Program-made: the position numbers and the translations under genes
Part shown: positions 32,649 to 42,624 of the stretch, one piece after another
How positions within the stretch are numbered: position 1 is the first letter of the stretch
How the letters are laid out: every line of letters starts with the position of its first letter
Source: Pithys albifrons albifrons
Taxonomy: Eukaryota > Chordata > Aves > Passeriformes > Thamnophilidae
Length of the DNA: 64,000 nt
Assembly (NCBI RefSeq): GCF_047495875.1
Contig: NC_092467.1
Span: 33,762,378-33,826,377, forward strand
Direction: 5' to 3'
The notes under the pieces: generated by a model
The model's database searches: none
What the model was told of the DNA's origin: nothing
What the model saw: the letters and a program-made list of their open reading frames with translations, nothing else

Positions 32649-33944
32649 GCCTCTGGCATTGTTCAGGACCATTCTGTACTTTGGCCATGAGGACAGTGCC
32701 AGTCACAGCTGCCCACCTTTCAGTGCTCTCCTCCTGCTGAATTCCAAGTCCGTGTCACAACGTCCTCTACCCTGAGAAATTGGGTTTTGTTTGTATCAAT
32801 GGCCTGTAATTATGATTGACTGCAGCAGTTTTATTTCCATAGCATAAAATATCCATCACACTGGAGGATTTTTTGAGTACTTTGGACTGGCTTACATAAT
32901 TTTCTCTGCAAAGGCTGTCAGAAGGAGTGGAGTAACAACAATAAAAAGATCTTTTATTCTCTTTAGCTCTATGCAGCAAATATAACACAGCACACACGTT
33001 TCTATGTAGCAACTTGACATTTCTTTTCTAAAAGACAGAATTTTCATCCAAATCATAAGTTAAATGTGTTGCTTTTCCTGTAAGAATTTGATCTCACCCA
33101 CCTCAGTAGAAGTTGTGTCACATTGTAATGATATTTAATAATAATGCTAAGACTGAAATGAGTGGAGCACTAACAGAGATGTTTGGAACCTTCAGGGAAT
33201 GCAGCCCAGAACGTGGAGCCTCACTGGGAACAATGGCAATGGAAAAAGAAACACCACTGTGTTTGTGTAAAAAAGTTAATTTGCTCTATAAATGAGGCAA
33301 AATAAACACATACAGGAAATGCCATTATTCCCTTCCACAATGAGGTTAAATAAGTACTTGATGGGTAGTTCTCAAAGGCATTTGTGTACAGGAGAGATAC
33401 TTATCACAGTGCATGAAGTTAGGCATGGTAATAGAATTAAAATGAATTAAAACTCAGCTGCTATCTGTGTGCAGAGGGAAAAAGCCCAAGATATTAAAGC
33501 AAAGAGGATCAATTTATGCCTTCGTAATTGGAAATTCTTAGTATGAGTGAAATTATGCAAAAATCCCTGTCCTTTAATTTTCTTTGGTTTTCAGTGCTGT
33601 GAAGATCCAAGAAGATCAAGCCAAATGCAATTTCAGCTGTTGGAGCTGGGCAGGAAAATTGTTACTGAGCAAAAAAAGCAGAACAAAGCCCCAGGCCCAG
33701 GCCCTGTCTCTGGGTGCTCATCAGCAGTCCCTGCTCGAGGCTGTGGGCACACAGATCCTCACACCCCAGGAGGAATTCCCAGCAAAGGGCAGAGGGAGCT
33801 CTGCCCTGCCCTGCCCTCCTCTCAGGGTTTGCTCCCACAGCTGCCAGGGCAGGGAGGGCACTGCCATTAATGCCCAAACCCTGCCCTCAGCAGGAGAGTA
33901 AGAGAGGACCCAAACCCTCCCTGTACTCAACCTTTCTGTCTCCT
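32649..33944. other. Single-copy sequence, no gene seen
   Basis: AT-rich, with several short ATTA-type words and no simple repeats. A good 3' splice-like site (CTTTGGTTTTCAG at about 33594) is present without a convincing partner. Confidence 0.5.
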
Positions 33945-34345
33945 CCAGGGAACTCTGGATCCAGACTCACGTTCCAGACCCCTCCCCAGTTCTGTTCCCT
34001 TTTCTGGACATGCTCCAGCCCCCAACTGCCTTCTTGTCTGAGGGGCCCAACCTGCCCCCAGGGCTGGAGGTGCCTCAGCAGTGCCAGCACAGGGCACCAT
34101 GGGCACCGCCCTGGTCCTGCTGCCACACCAGTGCTGGCACAGCTCAGGTGCCACTGGGCTCTTGCCCACTTGGGCACACCTGGCTTGTGTTCAGTGCTTG
34201 TCGACCAGCACCGCCAGGGCCTTTTCCAGCTTTCCAGCTGCTCTTCCCCCAGCCTGGAGTGTTCCATGGCCTTTGGGGACCCAAAAGCAGGACCTGGCAC
34301 TGGCCCTGCTGCCCCTCCCACTGTTGGCCTTGGCCCCCCAGTCCA
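33945..34345 (-). mobile_element. CR1 ORF2 fragment, antisense
   Basis: Follows the antisense of the CR1 ORF2 C-terminal region: CCAGACCCCTCCCCAGTTC, GAGGGGCCCAACCTGCCCCC, CAGGGCACCATGGGCACC, CTTGCCCACTTGGGCACACC, a GTCGACCAGCACCGCCAGGG block and CCAGCTGCTCTTCCCCCAGC. Highly diverged, with no open frame of the parent protein. The boundaries are uncertain by about 40 bases. Confidence 0.7.
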
Positions 34346-35662
34346 GCCTGTCCAGAGCCAGCTGTGGGGCTGAGTCAGTGCAGGCAGTGAGCAGTAACAG
34401 ACTTACTAGAGATTCCTACAGTAATTAATCTTGTCATTAAACAGTAGAATAAAAACTAGAGCCAGAGTCTATTTAAAGTGAAAATTAGATCCACCTCCTG
34501 CCTGGCAAAGTTGAATTAAGAACTTTTTATCCTGACTTTATCATACTTCTTTTTATCATGCTTTTCTATCACTTTCCACTTTTTATCATGCTTTCACTTC
34601 CATCCAGAGATTTACCTTTCCCTCAGACAGGTAATTTATTTTTCTGGGAGGGCTGGACACGACACTTTTAGTTGAGCAGGTTATCACTGGCCATTCAGGA
34701 CTATTTTGGTAGACAAGGAGTCTGGGACTGCCAGAAAAGTGCAGCAGGGCTTTGTCAAAGTATGTAAAAGCATATCAAGAAACACAGAGTGTTTGGGGTT
34801 AGTTTCTCACATAATTAAGTGCAGCAGTTGATCTTTCAAAACTGAGCAGATAAACATCTCCTGCAGCTGGGCTGCAGTCAACAGGATGAGTTAATATTTA
34901 GGAATATTGGGATTAGCACTGAAACAGCCAGCAGGACTCCCAGCAGGACTCCAGCACTGCAGCCAGTTCCAGCTGTGGGACGTGGTGGGGGCACTGCCCG
35001 GCTGGCACCTCATGGAATTGGGGTCTCATCCTCCTGGTGACTTGTGCTTGGGCCACGTTTTGCTTTCCAGAAAAACAATCAGAGAACACCCCACTTGAGC
35101 AGATTTGTTCCTGAGTGAGCTGCATAATTTACTGTTCTGCTGGATTTTGGCACTGGAGATAAACACACACCTGTGCCCGTGTGTGTGCAGGGAGGTCTGA
35201 GGAGATGCTGAGCACCTGGGGAACGGCAGTGATCTCACCCCCAGGAGGAGACCAGAGCAAATATATCAATTACGAGCATATTAATGTCATGGGGAGACAC
35301 TCTGTGATGTTTGTGGTCATTCTTAATCCAATAAAATCGCCTGGGGTTTTATCTATGAATTTAGAATATGATAAAAAATTACTTTAGGAAAGGAAGATGA
35401 AAGGCTTCTTTTTTCAGCCTCTCTCAGAGCTGCATATCAAATTGTTCAGGGTGGGAAGCAGGAGATGTTTACTTCTGCCAGTCTTGCAGATTCAGGTCAA
35501 GCTGTGAAAGACCAAGTTATCTTTTCACTGGCTGTGTGATGGAAGGGAAGATAAAAGCAGAGCAGGGAGGGAGCTGAAAGCTGCCCTGTGTGTGTCAGGA
35601 CACGGCTGTGCCACATCCCCCCAGTGCCCTGTGCTGCCAGAGTGGTGACAGCTGGACCTGCC
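34346..35662. other. AT-rich single-copy sequence, no gene seen
   Basis: Degenerate repeats of CTTTTTATCATGCTT-like words occur at 34520-34600. 35235-35395 is a candidate conserved block, listed separately. No gene is recognised. Confidence 0.5.
35235..35395. promoter_or_regulatory. Candidate conserved non-coding element
   Basis: Contains AATATATCAATTACGAGC, ATATTAATGTCATGGGG, TCTTAATCCAATAAAATCG and a run of AT-rich words. It keeps two CpGs in an AT-rich setting and has no repeat similarity. The call is by appearance only. Confidence 0.2.
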
Positions 35663-36560
35663 TGCTGTGCCCCTCTCCCCTCCAGGGGACAGTCCCTGCC
35701 TGCTGTGCCCCTCTCCCCTCCAGGGGACAGTCCCTGCCTGCTGTGCCCCTCTCCCCTCCAGGGGACAGTCCCTGCCTGCTGTGCCCCTCTCCCCTCCAGG
35801 GGACAGTCCCTGCCTGCTGTGCCCCTCTCCCCTCCAGGGGACAGTCCCTGCCTGCTGTGCCCCTCTCTCCTCCGGGGACCAGTCCCTGCCTGCTGTGCCA
35901 CTCTCCCCTCCAGGGACCAGTCCCTGCCTGCTGTGCCCCTCTCCCCTCCAGGGGACAGTCCCTGCCTGCTGTGCCCCTCTCCCCTCCAGGGGACAGTCGC
36001 TGCCTGCTATGCCCCTCTCCCCTCCAGGGGACAGTCCCTGCCTGCTGTGCCCCTCTCCCCTCCAGGGGACAGTCCCTGCCTGCTGTGCCCCTCTCTCCTC
36101 CGGGGACCAGTCCCTGCCTGCTGTGCCACTCTCCCCTCCAGGGACCAGTCCCTGCCTGCTGTGCCCCTCTCCCCTCCAGGGGACAGTCCCTGCCTGCTGT
36201 GCCCCTCTCCCATCCAGGGGACAGTCCCTGCCTGCTGTGCCCCTCTCCCCTCCAGGGGACAGTCCCTGCCTGCTGTCCCAGTCCCTCAGAGGGGTGAGGG
36301 TACCTGCCTTCTGTCCCCAGCCCCTCACCTCCCAAGGGCAGGGTCGCTCCCTGTTGTCCCAGTCCCTCTCCCCTCCAGGGGACAGTCCCTGCCTGCTGTC
36401 CCAGTCCCTCAGAGGGGTGAGGGTACCTGCCTTCTGTCCCCAGCCCCTCACCTCCCAAGGGCAGGGTCGCTCCCTGTTGTCCCAGTCCCTCTCCCCTCCA
36501 GGGGACAGTCCCTGCCTGCTGTCCCAGCCCCTCTCCCCTCCAGGGGAGGGTCCCTGCCTG
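35663..36560. repeat. 38-bp minisatellite with nested higher-order repeats
   Basis: Sixteen copies of a 38-bp unit (GGGGACAGTCCCTGCCTGCT then GTGCCCCTCTCCCCTCCA) occupy 35663-36275. A variant pair (CTCTCTCCTCCGGGGACCAG and a 37-bp unit) occurs at 35863 and again at 36091, exactly 228 bp or six units apart. From 36281 a 123-bp composite unit, starting GTCCCTCAGAGGGGTGAGGG, is present twice (36281 and 36404). On + the frames are open for up to 441 codons; this is an artefact of the unit. Confidence 0.95.
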
Positions 36561-36630
36561 CTGTCACCTGCTTTGCCCCAGAACTGGGTCTTAGGTGGGT
36601 GAGGCTTTTCCCATGCCCAAAGAACCCTGG

Positions 36631-36703
36631 CTCCCAAGCTGCTCCCAAGCTGCTCCCAAGCTGCTCCCAAGCTGCTCCCAAGCTGCTCCCAAGCTGCTCC
36701 CAT
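36631..36703. repeat. 11-bp minisatellite, about 6.5 copies
   Basis: CTCCCAAGCTG is repeated without change from 36631, the last copy ending CTCCCATGCC. It lies 70 bases after the 38-bp array. Confidence 0.95.
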
Positions 36704-37662
36704 GCCTTCCTGGACCAGTCTCCTCTCTCTGTTACTGGAAGCTCTCAATGTTTGCTCATCACAATGAGCAGCACAACTTGCAAAGAAACATTTTCTTTCA
36801 GAATTTTAATTTACTGTCTCTCACCCTCACTGAATCTATATTTATCCCTGTACTTGAGAAAAGGGAAACAACAAGATCTCTTACACTGGTGTTTATGTCT
36901 CTCCAACTGCTGAGGAGGATGTTTTGGGTTGTCAAACATGCAATATCAAAGGACACGTTCCAAAGGCTGACACAGCCTTTTCCTGTGACCCTCTCTGGAG
37001 AGCACTGGAGACAGGAGATGAACCAGTCACCATCACCCTTCTCTTCAGCCCTTGATTCAAAATTCAGGGCAGACCCACAGACTTCATGGCAGCTCCTCCT
37101 CCTCCTCTCAGGCTCTCCCAGTTCACAGCCCCCAACCCAACCCCACTGCTGCCCACAGACCTCCAGCACCAGCAGAGAGCTGGGATTGCATCTTCCATGG
37201 CCTCCAAATACCTGAACTTTTCATTTACATTTGTTCTGTAGAGAGGGTGAAATCAAGAACATTTCTGCATATGTTCTATTTCTCTTCTTGACATTTTTAT
37301 TAGAAGAAAAGCAATGAGAAGTGGATGTGCTCCAAAAGGACTTGCAAGCAGGATTCACTCTCCAGCAGCAGTGTGGATCCAGGCTGACAGAAACAGCTTG
37401 TGAAGTGGTGCTGGCTGCTCAGCAGCTCCAGAAAGTGGAAATTCAATGAAACTTTGCACCTTTTGAATTTTCAAATGAAAGTAAAATAAGAGAAGAAGAA
37501 TCACTATAATTTATGTTTCCTTTCCATGGATAGAAGATAATACATGAAACAAGAATCACAGCACTAATGGGCATCTCTTTGGGATCTGCAGCTGATCACC
37601 AGCACCGTCCCCATGTCATCAGCCAATCACCACCAATGAGGCAAACAATGTTTCTGCAGCCT
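36704..37662. other. Single-copy spacer, no gene seen
   Basis: AT-rich in parts; no gene, RNA or repeat family is recognised. Confidence 0.5.
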
Positions 37663-38310
37663 GTCCTGTTCCCACTGCAGCCCCCTATTCCCAGTAAGGC
37701 TCTGCATTCCCATCCCACTGCAGTCCCCTATTCCCAGTAAGGGTCTGCATTCCCATCCCACTGCAGCCCCCTATTCCCAGTAAGGCTCTGCATTCCCATC
37801 CCACTGCAGCCCCCTATTCCCAGTAAGGCTTTGCATTCCCATCCCACTGCAGCCCCCTATTCCCAGTAAGGCTTTGCATTCCCATCCCACTGCAGTCCCC
37901 TATTCCCAGTAAGGCTCTGCATTCCCATCCCACTGCAGCCCCCTATTCCCAGTAAGGCTTTGCATTCCCATCCCACTGCAGCCCCCTATTCCCAGTAAGG
38001 CTCTGCATTCCCATCCCACTGCAGCCCCCTATTCCCAGTAAGGCTTTGCATTCCCATCCCACTGCAGTCCCCTATTCCCAGTAAGGCTCTGCATTCCCAT
38101 CCCACTGCAGCCCCCTATTCCCAGTAAGGCTTTGCATTCCCATCCCACTGCAGCCCCCTATTCCCAGTAAGGCTCTGCATTCCCATCCCACTGCAGCCCC
38201 CTATTCACAGTAAGGCTCTGCATTCCCATCCCACTGCTGTCCCCTATTCCCAGTAAGGCTCTGCATTCCCATCCCACTGCAGACCCCTATTCCCAGTAAG
38301 GCTCTGCATC
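37663..38310. repeat. 43-bp minisatellite, about 15 copies
   Basis: The unit is CATTCCCATCCCACTGCAGC, then CCCCTATTCCCAGTAAGGCT and TTG or CTG. The 43-bp register is kept through about 15 copies, with substitutions at a few fixed sites (CAGC/CAGT/CAGA, GGCTCTG/GGCTTTG). The CTCTG and CTTTG types are interspersed. Unlike most arrays here, the unit has stops and gives no long frames. Confidence 0.96.
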
Positions 38311-38514
38311 CCCCTCCTCCTGCCCCCTGGGGCCAGCACAGGGCATGGAGGGCACCGAGAGCCTGGCAGGGCTGCTCTGCTGCCCGTCCTTCTCCTGCTG
38401 GCTCAGCCCCAGCTGCTCGTTCCTGCCTCCCCAATGGGAGGCTCCATCCCAGTCACGTTCCTGCAGCTCTTATGGGCATCCTGTTCATTCTGTGCAGTGG
38501 TCCAGGCCCCTCCT
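38311..38514. other. Short single-copy spacer
   Basis: GC-moderate sequence; nothing recognised. Confidence 0.4.
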
Positions 38515-38625
38515 GCATTGACAAGATCTCTCCTCTTTGCATTGTCAGCAAATTTCCCTCTTTCTCTGCCCAAGTCATTAATCAGAATTTTAAAGAAGTC
38601 TCAATAAAGAGCCCTGGGAAGGTCC
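38515..38625 (-). mobile_element. Possible ancient CR1 ORF2 fragment, antisense
   Basis: The order CATTGTCAGCAAATTTCCC, CCCAAGTCATTAATCAGAAT, AAAGAGCCCTGGGAAGG parallels the antisense CR1 ORF2 stretch around the FADD box (TCAGCAAATTTGCTGAGG, GTCATTAATAAAGAT, GAGCCCTGGGG). Identity by eye is only about two thirds, so this may be chance. Confidence 0.4.
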
Positions 38626-39019
38626 CTGGTGCCTTCCCACAGCCTGGCACTCGCCCTCCCTCACCAACAGTGGGCCCAGCTCCATCCTCCTATCCTGCCC
38701 AGCCCCTTCCTGTGTATCCACCTGCACAACCAAGCACAGCAAACTCAACCTCGGTGCTCCTTTCAGGCACCAAATGACATGAAGTTTGGAGATAGTCCTA
38801 AAATCACCGAGCAGAGACTTCATTCTCTTTGCTCCTCCTCCCTCCTTTCACCCTGTGGTGGGAAAACCTCCCAGAAACACAGAAAGTGGAAATCAAACCC
38901 CTTTTCCTCCTATTGTGAGAGGCTCCAGACCCACCTCATCCACCTGAAGGGAGGCAAATATTCCTTTATTAAAACCAGAAACCACAACATTTAAATAAAA
39001 TAACCCCAGAGGTAGTACC

Positions 39020-39395
39020 CCAATGACATTTAAATGAATCACACCACCTCGCAATAAATTGTTAAACTTCCCATGTTTAATCCATTTTATTACTGTAAAG
39101 GAGCTCAACTATTTTTAATTTTTAGAAGCTCATGTATCTTACTATTTGATTTTTATGATTAAAAAAGGCAGAAACTTGCAGCAGTCACCTACTTGGATTG
39201 CACACATTATAGCAATGAAATCAAACCACACTCTCCCATGATTTGCTGGATTATTAATAGTGCTGCCGAGCTCATTATAATATAATTTAAAGACAGATCT
39301 AGCACAGAGACATGTGAAAGATGGTCTGAGATCAGGCCCTACAGCAAATTGCTTGAATCTTGATCTAATTACCCCAGAACAGCCACTGTTACCAG
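39020..39395. promoter_or_regulatory. Candidate conserved non-coding element
   Basis: AT-rich with CATGTTTAATCCATTTTATT, CTATTTTTAATTTTTAG, GATTATTAATAGTGCTGCCG, CATTATAATATAATTTAAAG and GATCTAATTACC. It has many TAAT cores and no repeats. The call is by appearance only. Confidence 0.22.
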
Positions 39396-39704
39396 TGGTT
39401 CACATTTGGCAGGAAACTTAGCCTGGTTGGTGTCAAAAATGAGAGGGGAGGGAGTCACTGGGGTGTTTGCACTGTGAGTGGTGGGTAGATGGGTCCCCCC
39501 AGGTGCCTGGGCTGCTCGTGCCCGGGTTGTGCCAGCTGGTGCCAGGCTGTGCCTGTTGGGTGCAGTGACAGTGGCCACAGCCCGAGTGGCACAGCCAGGA
39601 CTCTCCATGCCTGAAGTTCAACCACTTTTTAGAGCAGCAGCTGAAGAGTTTGACCTCCACAAAAGGCTTTGCCTGGCTGCAAACTGCGAGGCAGAGCATA
39701 AATC

Positions 39705-39960
39705 CGAGTTCTCGTAGGCATTTGAGTCATAATCGCTCCAGGACCCAATACATAACTGAATATTGCTCTTAATTAATGAGACAATTAGACTTTGATTATG
39801 GCACTACAGTGTCCATTATCATTTTTATCTATCATGACCCTCTCATACAAAGCATCCACTTTTCCTTATATGCTGCTGGATTTCTGTCTGGCATAATGTT
39901 GGATAATAATTTACATAATGGCATGGACTGGATGGGCATTCAAATCATCTGAGTCACGAT
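39705..39960. promoter_or_regulatory. Candidate conserved non-coding element
   Basis: Contains TTCTCGTAGGCATTTGAGTC, ATAATCGCTCCAGGACCC, GCTCTTAATTAATGAGAC, AATTAGACTTTGATTATGGC, CCATTATCATTTTTATC and TAATTTACATAATGGCATGG. CpGs survive in an AT-rich setting, and TAATTA homeodomain-type cores are dense. This is the strongest looking of the candidates, still without alignment support. Confidence 0.28.
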
Positions 39961-40400
39961 CCAGGAAGGAGCAGCCCCAACGGCCCAGAACTGAGTTATG
40001 GGCCCAGTGACCAGCAGGGAAGGACACCAGCCAGGACACAGACATCTCTCTGGCATTGTCAGTGCTGTGCACAGTGCCAGGGTGGTCGCTGTGCCCTGTG
40101 CCCTGCCCTCCCGCCCCCCAGAGCCCTGGGGCACTCGGGAATGCCACGCTCTGCCAGGCTCTCTGCACACGCCTTTGCAGCCTCCTCTTTCACCTCCACC
40201 CAGTTTCATCTTGGCCTTGGCCAACCTCTTTCCACTGCCCCACAGTTGGTTTGGTGTTTGACCTCTGGGCTGCCCAGGCAGGGGTGGTTGCACCAAGGAG
40301 TGCCCTCCTCTCTGGGGGCAGCAGTGCCCCAGGACCCCCAGCACAACTTCACCAGAGCCCTACCTTTGTTTTCTGACCTAAGTGATGGCCAGGACTTTAT

Positions 40401-40683
40401 GTGAAGGCTCTCATGAAGCTTGGCACCAAGGGAAATAGGGATAAATAAATGCCAATGTGAAGGCTCTCATGAAGCTTGGCACCAAGGGAAATAGGGATAA
40501 ACAAATGCCAATGTGAAGGCTCTCATGAAGCTTGGCACCAAGGGAAATAGGGATAAATAAATGCCAATGTGAAGGCTCTCATGAAGCTTGGCACCAAGGG
40601 AAATAGGGATAAATAAATGCCAATGTGAAGGCTCTCATGAAGCTTGGCACCAAGGGAAATAGGGATAAATAAATGCCAATGTG
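40401..40683. repeat. 56-bp tandem repeat, 5 near-identical copies
   Basis: GTGAAGGCTCTCATGAAGCT starts at 40401, 40457, 40513, 40569 and 40625; each unit then carries TGGCACCAAGGGAAATAGGG and ATAAATAAATGCCAAT. I find one substitution in five copies (ATAAACAAATG in the second). A truncated sixth start (GTGTTGCC) follows. The uniformity marks a recent expansion or homogenisation, or a possible assembly effect. Confidence 0.97.
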
Positions 40684-42459
40684 TTGCCCAGTGCCACACT
40701 GTGAATGAGGTGTCATCCAGTGATGTGTAAAACACACAGACTGCTCTACCTGCAGCTTTTGGGAAGAAAGGGAGGTTTCCTCTAACGTGTAGATTTATTG
40801 TTCTGTGGTGAACTCAAACATTTGCTATTTAAATTTTTTGCCTCAGCATCCAGAGAAAACACAGCCAACAATTCAAAGTGTCTCTATATTGGTATTTCTT
40901 GGGTTTCCAAATGCTTATGGAGATCAAATCTACTACTGCTGTGCCAGCTTTCCTTTCATATGAGGTTTCCTGTCAAATCTGATTTTTGTTCAACAAGTCA
41001 AGCAAAGTGCACTCAGTGGTGCATTCTGAGACACTGAAATAAATCAGTGGCAATGGGAAGGTGAAAACCCAGGTGGTCAGAGCATCCATCCTCCAGCTGT
41101 CACTCCAGACATGCAGGTACCATCTATAAATCTCCCTCTGATGGTACATGAGATCTAGAACATTACACACCCTCCCAAAGCCACTCAGGGTGGTTTCCTT
41201 AGTGCTGTGCCACTGGGCACCTCTGCAAACACCCAACTGATCCTGCTCATGGCAAAGCCCTTCAGATGTTCACCAGCTCAAGAACAAACCTGATTTTCAC
41301 AAGGATGCTGCTTTACAAAAACTGGGAAACTGTGGACCATTTTCCTTCAGCTGCCAGACAGTGGTGCAACAAAACCCCCCTCCCTCTACAACGAGGGGCT
41401 GGAGCTCAGGACCACACTGTGAACACAGTTTGCACCAATGGCCTGCCAGGACTTCAGGGAAAATTAATGCAGATTTTCACAGACTTTATTCAAGGCAGGA
41501 ATTATTTCAGTTCTGACTTATCAAGCCCTCAGAGAGCTATTCCCTCAGACACATAAAGTAACCTGGGAAGATTAAAATCCTTTCATACATTATGGAAACC
41601 TCTAGAGAACCTCAGGATGGGCCATTCTCTGCAGCAGACGAATTGTGGGCAGCACTTCTGATGGGCAGCTGTCAGTCATCCCTTCCTGCCAGTCTGGGAG
41701 CCCTTACATTGGAGGGGGTGAGACAGGGAATGCACAGGGGCAGGTTTCTGGCTTTGGAGGGAAGATGTGGAATGGAAATTATTGACATAAATTTAGCACC
41801 AAGTAATTGGTGACAGCAGAGGGATATTAATTACCAGGTGACAGAGGCTGGACACCACCGTGCCTGTGGACAGTCACTGCTTGTCTCTGGAGAGGTGAGT
41901 TCTGCTCTGGATCCTGATTGCAAGTGAATATTCATCTGATGGCTTCTCCTTCCCCTTTGCTCAGGTTAAACACCCCCTCCAGCAGCACTTGGCACCACCA
42001 GTGCAGTTCCCAGCCCTGGACTGGAGAGCCAAGGCAGCCAAACCCGAGGGCATGGGCACCCTCCTGGGCCAGCCCATGGCCTGCCCTGTGCAGGCAGAGC
42101 TGCTGCCACTGAATCCCCCACAGCCTTGATCTGCAGAGGCTGAAAGAATTGCCAAGAAATTGAACTTTTAAGGGAATGAAATTCAAGGGAGGGAAAGTCA
42201 GAAGTCCAGGTCATGGTGGCACATGGTGAAGGTCCCTCACTCAGCCTGGTGGGCAGGCAGAGCTCACAGGCTGGGGGGGTGTGAGGACTGCCAGGGCACC
42301 AACTGTGGCACCAAGAGAGGTGTTGTAACGAGTGTGAGGGAGTCCTGTGGCACCCTGTGAGCCTCGTTAGCTGGAGAGGAAATCTGCCCCACACACCCCC
42401 TGCCCAGACAGAGATCTGGAAATGAGAGAGCCCGTGGCAGCCACAGAGGGGTGGGCACC
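40684..42459. other. Single-copy sequence, no gene seen
   Basis: No gene or repeat family is recognised. Longest frames (about 210 codons, 41966-42598 on -) overlap the following CR1 fragment and match no protein known to me. Confidence 0.5.
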
Positions 42460-42624
42460 TCTCCCTCCTCACCTGAGGGATGGGCCAAGCCTGGAAGTGT
42501 TCAAGGTCAGGTGAGATGGGGCTTGGAGCAGCCTGGGCTGGGGGAAGCTCTGCCTGCCCATGGCAAGGAAATGAGTTGTGAGGCCCCTTCCAACCCAAAC
42601 CAGTCTTGGATTCTGTGATAACAT
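42460..42624 (+). mobile_element. CR1 3' end fragment, sense
   Basis: GCCTGGAAGTGTTCAAGGTC, GGGGCTTGGAGCAGCCTGGG, CTGCCCATGGCAAGGAAATG, then CCCCTTCCAACCCAAACC and GGATTCTGTGATAAC follow the CR1 3' end in order. The copy is 5'-truncated and has a deletion in the GGGAGGTGTCCCTGCC region. Confidence 0.88.

Larger units (their letters stand above)
38626..40400. other. AT-rich single-copy sequence with candidate conserved blocks
   Basis: No gene is recognised. Two blocks (39020-39395 and 39705-39960) look like conserved non-coding sequence and are listed separately. 40080-40370 is GC-rich without repeats. Confidence 0.5.

Noticed and set aside
33594..33720. Exon after the strong TTTGGTTTTCAG acceptor
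   Set aside because: No convincing donor follows, the frame runs on into low-complexity sequence, and a CR1 fragment begins about 230 bases later.
35588..36913. 441-codon + frame and 407-codon - frame
   Set aside because: They coincide with the 38-bp array and its flanks, with no family similarity and no consistent frame.
37663..38310. Repeated splice-like word CCCCCTATTCCCAG/TAAGG in the 43-bp array
   Set aside because: It lacks the GT of a proper donor after AG and a real acceptor context; repetition comes from the array, not from selection for splicing.
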